Positions 5,365 to 9,669 of a stretch of 9,669 bases of DNA are shown here, piece by piece. Position 1 is the first letter of the stretch. Each line of letters opens with the position of its first letter. Both the position numbers and the translations under genes were made by a program. Origin of the DNA: an uncultured Blautia sp. (GTDB lineage: Bacteria; Bacillota; Clostridia; Lachnospirales; Lachnospiraceae); NCBI GenBank assembly GCA_945872375.1, contig CAMBYR010000062.1, positions 1-9,669 on the forward strand, read 5' to 3'. The notes below the pieces were generated by a model. The model was given only the letters and a program-made list of their open reading frames with translations, had not been told where the DNA came from and did not search any database.

Positions 5365-6425
5365 CTGAGATCAACATGCAGTCCTTTTTAAAAAAGGCTT
5401 CCGAAGAACATGCTTCTGATTTATTTATTGTTGCCGGACTTCCTCTGTCCGCAAAAATCGACGGGCAGCTTACGCACCAGGGCGAACGTCTGATGCCTGC
5501 TGATACGGAACAGCTCATCCGGGAAATCTATCATCTGGCCAACAACCGGAATTTCCAGCGTTTTCTGGATCAGGGAGATGACGATTTTTCTTTTGCCATC
5601 CCCGGACTCTCCCGCTTTCGTGTGAACACCTACCGCCAGAGGGGATCTCTTGCTGCAGTTATTCGTATGATCGCCTTTGAACTTCCCGACCCCAGGCAGC
5701 TCAATATCCCCGAAGAAGTAATGGAAGCTGCCGATTTTACAAAAGGAATGGTTCTGGTGACCGGTCCTGCCGGAAGTGGAAAATCCACCACCATGGCCTG
5801 TCTGGTGGACAGGATCAACAGCACCAGAGAAGGTCATATCATCACCCTGGAGGATCCTCTGGAATATCTGCACAGGCATAAAAAAAGCATTGTCAGCCAG
5901 AGAGAGATCTGCACAGATACCGAAAGCTATCTGGTTTCTCTCCGGGCTACTTTAAGACAAAGCCCGGATGTGATCCTTCTTGGTGAAATGCGTGATTATG
6001 AAACGATTCAAACGGCCATGACAGCGGCGGAAACAGGACATCTGATCCTTTCCAGCCTCCATACCATCGGTGCAGCCAATACCATCGGACGAATCATGGA
6101 TGTATTTGAGCCTTCCCAGCAGCATCAGATCGCCATTCAGCTTTCCATGATTCTGCAGGCAGTGATTTCCCAGCAGTTAGTCCCCGATGTGAACGGTCAT
6201 AACATCCCTGCTTTTGAGATCATGCGCCTCACTCCCGCCATCCGCAACATGATCCGTGACAACAAGATCCACCAGATTGACGGTGTCATCTATTCTTCGT
6301 CACAGTATCAGATGCGTTCCATGGACCAGAGCCTCCTGGACCTTTTCCGTCAGAAAAAGATCACAAGAGAAACGGCTCTGAAATATGCCACTAATGTGGA
6401 AATGCTGAAGCGAAAGCTGATGTAA
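5361..6425 (+). CDS. pilT: Type IV pilus retraction ATPase PilT
   Basis: A 354-residue cytoplasmic hexameric ATPase. It has an N-terminal PAS-like domain (about 5-100) and a RecA-like core with Walker A GPAGSGKST (135-143, K141), Walker B ending in ILLGEMRD (205-212, E209), and the His box AETGHLILSSLHT with H227 and H234. The segment AIRNMIRDNKIHQID near 290-305 matches the AIRNLIRE signature needed for retraction in PilT. That, with the usual PilT length and absence of the zinc-binding Cys tetrads of PilB, separates it from extension ATPases. It powers pilus retraction and twitching. It overlaps the upstream stop by 4 bases and has AAAGGAG 8 bases before the ATG. It is the last gene of the operon; no terminator follows. 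Confidence 0.93.
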   Translation: MTEINMQSFLKKASEEHASDLFIVAGLPLSAKIDGQLTHQGERLMPADTEQLIREIYHLANNRNFQRFLDQGDDDFSFAIPGLSRFRVNTYRQRGSLAAVIRMIAFELPDPRQLNIPEEVMEAADFTKGMVLVTGPAGSGKSTTMACLVDRINSTREGHIITLEDPLEYLHRHKKSIVSQREICTDTESYLVSLRATLRQSPDVILLGEMRDYETIQTAMTAAETGHLILSSLHTIGAANTIGRIMDVFEPSQQHQIAIQLSMILQAVISQQLVPDVNGHNIPAFEIMRLTPAIRNMIRDNKIHQIDGVIYSSSQYQMRSMDQSLLDLFRQKKITRETALKYATNVEMLKRKLM

Positions 6426-6432
6426 CAGCGCC

Positions 6433-7521
6433 TTACTGTTTCCGTCCGGCCAGATATTTTTTCAGGAAAGCAACAAAGATTTCCATTTCCTTTTTCGTTC
6501 CAATAGTAATACGAAGATGGTTGGAAGTTCTTCCCTTGGGGAAATAGCGTACATAAATATGCTGTTCCCGCAGAACCTGGAAAAGCTCTGCTGCCGGACA
6601 TTCTTTATGTGCCGCAAAAATGAAATTCGCTCTGGAATCTTCGAAGGTAAAGCCAAGGTCAGACAACTGCTGCTTTGTCCACTCTCTCGTCTCCACAATT
6701 TTGTCACATGTTTCCCGGAAGTATGCTTCATCCTGAATAGATGCCACTCCGGCCGCAATCACGGTCCTGTTCATGGTATAGGAATTAAAGGAATATTTTA
6801 CATCGTTCAGATATTTGATCAGTACCGGATTTCCGAAGGCCATTCCGATGCGCATTCCTGCCATAGAGCGCGATTTGGAAAAGGTCTGAACCACCAGCAG
6901 GTTTTCGTATTTTTCAATAAGGGGAAGCGCCGACTGTGCGCCGAAATCCACATACGCCTCATCCACGATCACGATCGAATCCTGATTTGCCCGGATGATT
7001 TCCTCTATTTCTGACAGCGGAAGCTCTACACCTGTAGGTGCATTGGGATTCGGGAAAATCACGCCGCCATTTGGCCGGAAGTAATCTTCTTTACAGATTC
7101 GAAGATGATCATCCAGTGCCGGACGTTCATAAGGAATCCGAAAAAGATCTGCCCACACATCATAAAAGGAATAGGTAATATCCGGAAAAAGGATCGGCTT
7201 CTTTCCGTTAAAAAAGGTCAGAAAACACATGGCAAGCACATCGTCCGAACCCACTCCCACAAATACCTGCTCTTCTTTTAAATCGTAAAACGATGCAATG
7301 GCACGAACCAGATCGCCTGCTGTGGGATCCGGATAAAGCCGGAGACTGTCCATATCCATTTTCTGAAGTGCCAAAGTCACTCCGGGTGCAGGCGGATAAG
7401 GATTTTCATTAGTATTTAATTTGATCATATCCGGCTGATTTGGCTGTTCACCCGGTGTGTAGGGAACTACCTTCCGGATATTTTTCTCCCACGCTCTGGA
7501 AGAATCTGTCATATTCTGCAT
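6433..7521 (-). CDS. hisC: Histidinol-phosphate aminotransferase
   Basis: A 362-residue, PLP-dependent fold-type I aminotransferase. Recognised motifs are KLNTNENPYPP (34-44), NPNAPTG (158-164), DEAYVDF (187-193), the Schiff-base lysine K216 in TFSKSRSMAG, and the substrate-binding Arg in NHLRITIG (R337). These fit the HisC subfamily, which converts imidazole-acetol phosphate plus glutamate to histidinol phosphate. Length is normal. A start at the first ATG is favoured, with AGGGTG about 10 bases upstream. No other his gene is in the window; it follows the niaR-like gene by 22 bases, so the two are probably co-transcribed. Some orphan HisC-like enzymes act on other substrates, such as aromatic amino acids, so the exact substrate is less certain than the family. 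Its 3' end faces pilT with 7 bases between stop codons. Confidence 0.88.
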   Translation of the reverse strand: MQNMTDSSRAWEKNIRKVVPYTPGEQPNQPDMIKLNTNENPYPPAPGVTLALQKMDMDSLRLYPDPTAGDLVRAIASFYDLKEEQVFVGVGSDDVLAMCFLTFFNGKKPILFPDITYSFYDVWADLFRIPYERPALDDHLRICKEDYFRPNGGVIFPNPNAPTGVELPLSEIEEIIRANQDSIVIVDEAYVDFGAQSALPLIEKYENLLVVQTFSKSRSMAGMRIGMAFGNPVLIKYLNDVKYSFNSYTMNRTVIAAGVASIQDEAYFRETCDKIVETREWTKQQLSDLGFTFEDSRANFIFAAHKECPAAELFQVLREQHIYVRYFPKGRTSNHLRITIGTKKEMEIFVAFLKKYLAGRKQ

Positions 7522-7543
7522 TTGTTTTTCACCCTTTCTATTG

Positions 7544-8062
7544 TCACTCAGGATTTTTCACTTCAAGAAGAAATCCTTTTTCGCGAAGCATTTGTTCAAT
7601 CATATCCAGTGTTTTCTGGCTGTCTGCCTCCACCATATGATAATGATAATTCGAAGTAATATTTTTCAGCGGACTGGATTTTCCGTTTTTAATATCATCC
7701 AGAAACTCCTGTACATTTCTTCTTGAGGATATTCCCAGTTCCGCTTCGATCTGTCCATAGACCCGATGACGGACGATCACATTTTTCACACAGCCTCCCA
7801 GATCCACAATGGCACAAAGCTCTTCTTCCAGCTGTTCATCTGTGTGCTGTACTTTAAACACGCGGCTTGCACGCGCTTCCTGCAGAACATATCCCCGGTT
7901 CGTGGAAAACACCTGATAACCGGAAGCCCTGAGGAGGGCAATATCCTGTACGATCACCTGTCGGCTTACCTGACACTTTCCGGCCAGAACAGTTCCTGAT
8001 ACCGGAGTACTGCTGTTTTTAATCTGATCAATAATAAAATCTCTGCGTTCTGCACCTGTCAT
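7544..8062 (-). CDS. niaR: NiaR-type nicotinate-responsive transcriptional repressor
   Basis: A 172-residue cytoplasmic regulator. Residues about 3-60 form an HTH_11-type winged helix (CQVSRQVIVQDIALLRASGY is the recognition region). Residues about 70-168 are a 3H domain with H73, H99 and the HYH pair H140/H142. H73, E81, H140 and H142 correspond to the metal ligands described for the Thermotoga homologue TM1602. NiaR senses nicotinic acid and represses NAD-synthesis or niacin-uptake genes; none is visible here apart from this gene. An in-frame TTG directly before the ATG (start at 8065) is 9 bases from the strong AGGAGG and could be the true start; the ATG is 12 bases from it. An inverted repeat over the promoter suggests autoregulation. 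Confidence 0.88.
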   Translation of the reverse strand: MTGAERRDFIIDQIKNSSTPVSGTVLAGKCQVSRQVIVQDIALLRASGYQVFSTNRGYVLQEARASRVFKVQHTDEQLEEELCAIVDLGGCVKNVIVRHRVYGQIEAELGISSRRNVQEFLDDIKNGKSSPLKNITSNYHYHMVEADSQKTLDMIEQMLREKGFLLEVKNPE

Positions 8063-8115
8063 CAAAACAGACGCCCTCCTTTCTTTCCGGGTAACTGTTC
8101 AGTACCTTCACAGTG

Positions 8116-8142
8116 AAATAGTTACCTTTTCGGAAACTATTT
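8116..8142. promoter_or_regulatory. Candidate NiaR operator (inverted repeat)
   Basis: AAATAGTT (8116-8123) is the exact reverse complement of AACTATTT (8135-8142), with an 11-base spacer in which a CC/GG pair is also symmetric. It lies at and just downstream of the predicted niaR transcription start, a position suited to repression. A third related half, AACTGTTC at 8094-8101 within a 7-bp inverted repeat (8090-8096 with 8120-8126), may widen the site. Binding by NiaR is inferred from position only. Confidence 0.5.
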
Positions 8143-8149
8143 TGACTTT

Positions 8150-8178
8150 ATCATATCCGACAAAAAGATACAACCCAA
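8150..8178 (-). promoter_or_regulatory. Promoter of niaR-hisC
   Basis: On the minus strand TTGGGT (8178-8173) is followed after 17 bases by TATGAT (8155-8150). The leader to the niaR start would be about 85 nt. No terminator is seen between the lrgB stop and this promoter, so some read-through from lrgAB is possible. Confidence 0.6.
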
Positions 8179-8183
8179 AATCC

Positions 8184-8876
8184 CTATAAAAACATGGCAA
8201 ACACGGATGCTCCGATGACCGTAAGAAGGCCGGAGACCACAATGGAAAGACTGCTCATGGCGCCCTCCACTTCCCCCAGCTCCATTGCCTTTGCCGTTCC
8301 AATGGCATGGGAGGCAGTTCCAAGCGCAAGTCCCCTGGATACCCTTTCACGAATCCGGAAAATTCTGAAGATCAGATCTCCGATGATATTTCCCAGAACT
8401 CCCGTTACAATGATCACCGCAACAGAAATTGTTACATATCCTCCCAGTTCCTCTGATACCCCCATACCAATCGCTGTGGTAATGGATTTTGGAAGGAGCG
8501 TCACATATTCCTCATGAGAAAGACCAAATAAGAAAGCAAGGGCCAGCACAGAAGACAGACTTGTCAGAACTCCTGACAGGATGGCAAGAAGAATGGCAGC
8601 CGCATTCTTTTTTAAAGTATCCATCTGCTGATACAGCGGGATAGCGAGACTGACCGTTGCCGGAGTCAGAAGATAGCTGAGATAGCTGGCTCCTTTCTCA
8701 TAGGAAGCGTAATCCACGCGGCAGATCAGCAGAAAGCCTATCACAAGAAGGATTGCAATCAAAAGGGGATTGCAGACCGGAGACTTTGTTTTCTTTTTCA
8801 GATATACACCTGTCCCGTAGGCAATCAGACTCACAGCCACTCCTGCCGAAGCCGAATTCATCATAATCTCATTCAT
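8184..8876 (-). CDS. lrgB: LrgB family membrane protein
   Basis: A 230-residue polytopic membrane protein with about six to eight hydrophobic segments. Family signatures are LLTPATVSLAIPLYQQ (69-84), PKSITTAIGMGVSEELGG (129-146) and RGLALGTASHAIGTAKA (about 182-198). LrgB/CidB proteins were first described as modulators of murein hydrolase activity and autolysis; plant and bacterial members have since been linked to glycolate or pyruvate transport. Its start codon overlaps the lrgA stop by 4 bases, so translation is probably coupled and the two act together. Length is normal for the family. The transported substrate in this organism cannot be read from sequence. Confidence 0.9.
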   Translation of the reverse strand: MNEIMMNSASAGVAVSLIAYGTGVYLKKKTKSPVCNPLLIAILLVIGFLLICRVDYASYEKGASYLSYLLTPATVSLAIPLYQQMDTLKKNAAAILLAILSGVLTSLSSVLALAFLFGLSHEEYVTLLPKSITTAIGMGVSEELGGYVTISVAVIIVTGVLGNIIGDLIFRIFRIRERVSRGLALGTASHAIGTAKAMELGEVEGAMSSLSIVVSGLLTVIGASVFAMFL

Positions 8877-9226
8877 TTTTTCTTCCCCCGTCCGATCAGA
8901 AAATCAGAAACTTTCCCGGTGACCCCCATAACCAGAACCGTTGTTGCCGCCGTAATGACACAAAGCGGCAGAAGCATGGGTTTTAGCTGCTCTGCAGATT
9001 CCAGAAGCCCCACCGCAGCCGGAATAAACATCATGGGCATAATCTCGATGAGAAATTCTCCTGCTTCCCGTACTTCCTCCAGGGGAACAATATGGGTCAT
9101 AAGCAGAAAAAGCATCAAAAGAAGTCCGTAAATACTGCCCGGAACAGGCAGCGGAATAAGTAGCTTCAGGATTTCACCGATGCAGGTCACCACAAGAATA
9201 ATCCCGAATTGTTTCATATGTTTCAT
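8873..9226 (-). CDS. lrgA: LrgA/CidA family holin-like protein
   Basis: A 117-residue protein with four hydrophobic segments and a basic C-terminal tail (IGRGKKK). The PLPVPGSIYGLLLM stretch (about 26-39) and the MMFIPAAVGLLES stretch (about 65-77) are typical of the LrgA/CidA family, which forms holin-like oligomers in the cytoplasmic membrane and works with LrgB. The first ATG follows AGGAGG by about 8 bases; the nearby Met at position 4 is too far from it. The gene is led by its own promoter at 9272-9300. In other Firmicutes lrgAB is controlled by the LytSR system, but that pair is not in the window. Confidence 0.9.
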   Translation of the reverse strand: MKHMKQFGIILVVTCIGEILKLLIPLPVPGSIYGLLLMLFLLMTHIVPLEEVREAGEFLIEIMPMMFIPAAVGLLESAEQLKPMLLPLCVITAATTVLVMGVTGKVSDFLIGRGKKK

Positions 9227-9271
9227 GGAAAACTCCTCCTATATAAATTCCGGTCATTCATTCCGCCGCTT

Positions 9272-9300
9272 ATCATAATACAAAAGAGCTCATTTGTCCA
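9272..9300 (-). promoter_or_regulatory. Promoter of lrgAB
   Basis: On the minus strand TGGACA (9300-9295), one mismatch from consensus, is followed after exactly 17 bases by TATGAT (9277-9272). The leader to the lrgA ATG is about 40 nt and holds the AGGAGG site. Confidence 0.72.
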
Positions 9301-9395
9301 GTACAGGTAAAAAGAGCAGCCGGTATTTGCAATTTTTTATTAAAATTCGACTGTATTTTACATTTATTTTGTGGGATTTTTATTGCAATTTATGT

Positions 9396-9424
9396 TTTAC
9401 ATTTTACGAAACGATGGCTATAAT
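9396..9424 (+). promoter_or_regulatory. Promoter of the MATE transporter gene
   Basis: TTTACA (9396-9401), a 17-base spacer and a perfect TATAAT (9419-9424). The region just upstream is very AT-rich and contains short direct repeats, one copy of which (9395-9404) covers the -35 element. Confidence 0.75.
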
Positions 9425-9464
9425 TAATTTTTGGAAAAACAAAAAAAGAAAGGAGATGCTTCCC

Positions 9465-9669
9465 TTGAACAAGGATCTGACAATCGGAAAACCAGAAAGT
9501 GTTCTCTGGAAATTCTGTCTTCCCCTGTTCGGAAGTGTAATTTTTCAACAGCTTTATAACATCGCTGACAGCCTTGTTGCCGGAAAATTCATCGGCGAAA
9601 ACGCCCTTGCTGCCGTAGGAAACAGCTATGAAGTGACCCTTATTTTTATTGCATTTGCCTTCGGCTGCA
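9465..9669 (+). CDS. MATE family efflux transporter, N-terminal part
   Basis: The first 68 codons of a gene cut by the window edge. The product begins NKDLTIGKPE after the initiator, then WKFCLPLFGSVIFQQLYNIA, ADSLVAGKFIGENALAAVGNS and TLIFIAFAFGC. This is the characteristic start of MATE (DinF/NorM-type) sodium- or proton-driven multidrug exporters, including the first membrane helix, the (Y/N)-x-x-D motif after it and the ALAAVG stretch. The likely start is TTG at 9465, 9 bases after AGGAG. An in-frame ATG at 9456 touches the ribosome binding site and is an unlikely start. The substrate is unknown. The gene is divergent from lrgAB and has its own promoter. Confidence 0.88.
   Translation, partial: MNKDLTIGKPESVLWKFCLPLFGSVIFQQLYNIADSLVAGKFIGENALAAVGNSYEVTLIFIAFAFGC

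Noticed and set aside
6423..6440. Possible bidirectional terminator (AACAG/CTGTT) at the pilT-hisC junction
   Set aside because: The stem is only 5 bp and no U-run follows on either strand.
8194..8517. Plus-strand 107-residue reading frame over lrgB
   Set aside because: It is antisense to a well-matched LrgB protein, with no ribosome binding site or known motif.

Overview
The window looks like a chromosomal segment of a Gram-positive anaerobe of the class Clostridia, most likely Lachnospiraceae. This rests on the moderate GC content, strong AGGAGG-type ribosome binding sites, tight ATGA gene overlaps, SigA-like promoters, a Gram-positive lipobox and the gene families present. No mobile element, CRISPR array, tRNA or rRNA was seen.

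Left part (1-1380, minus strand): a single gene encodes a membrane-anchored zinc metalloprotease of the anthrax-lethal-factor-like / Pro-Pro-endopeptidase type. Its roughly 230-nt leader carries a recognisable class I cyclic di-GMP (GEMM-I) riboswitch, followed by an intrinsic terminator. The aptamer's closing strand can pair instead with the base of the terminator stem. This predicts an OFF switch: high c-di-GMP stops transcription of the protease.

Middle part (1500-6425, plus strand): a seven-gene, tightly packed operon diverges from the protease. Its order is transglutaminase-like lipoprotein, PilC platform protein, two small one-helix proteins, a class-III-type prepilin, a PilX-like one-helix protein and the PilT retraction ATPase. 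This is part of a type IV pilus system. The extension ATPase PilB, a major pilin, PilM/N/O and the prepilin peptidase are not here and must lie elsewhere if the machine is complete. A c-di-GMP-repressed surface protease next to pilus genes recalls Clostridioides difficile, where c-di-GMP represses PPEP-1 and promotes pili from separate loci.

Right part (6433-9226, minus strand): hisC (histidinol-phosphate aminotransferase) converges on pilT with only 7 bases between them. Upstream of hisC, and probably co-transcribed with it, is a NiaR-type (HTH plus 3H domain) nicotinate-responsive repressor. Its promoter overlaps a clear inverted repeat, a likely autoregulatory operator. Further upstream, lrgA and lrgB form a two-gene unit with its own promoter.

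Right edge (from 9465, plus strand): the start of a MATE-family efflux transporter, divergent from lrgAB, runs off the window. Its promoter is close to consensus and it probably starts at TTG.
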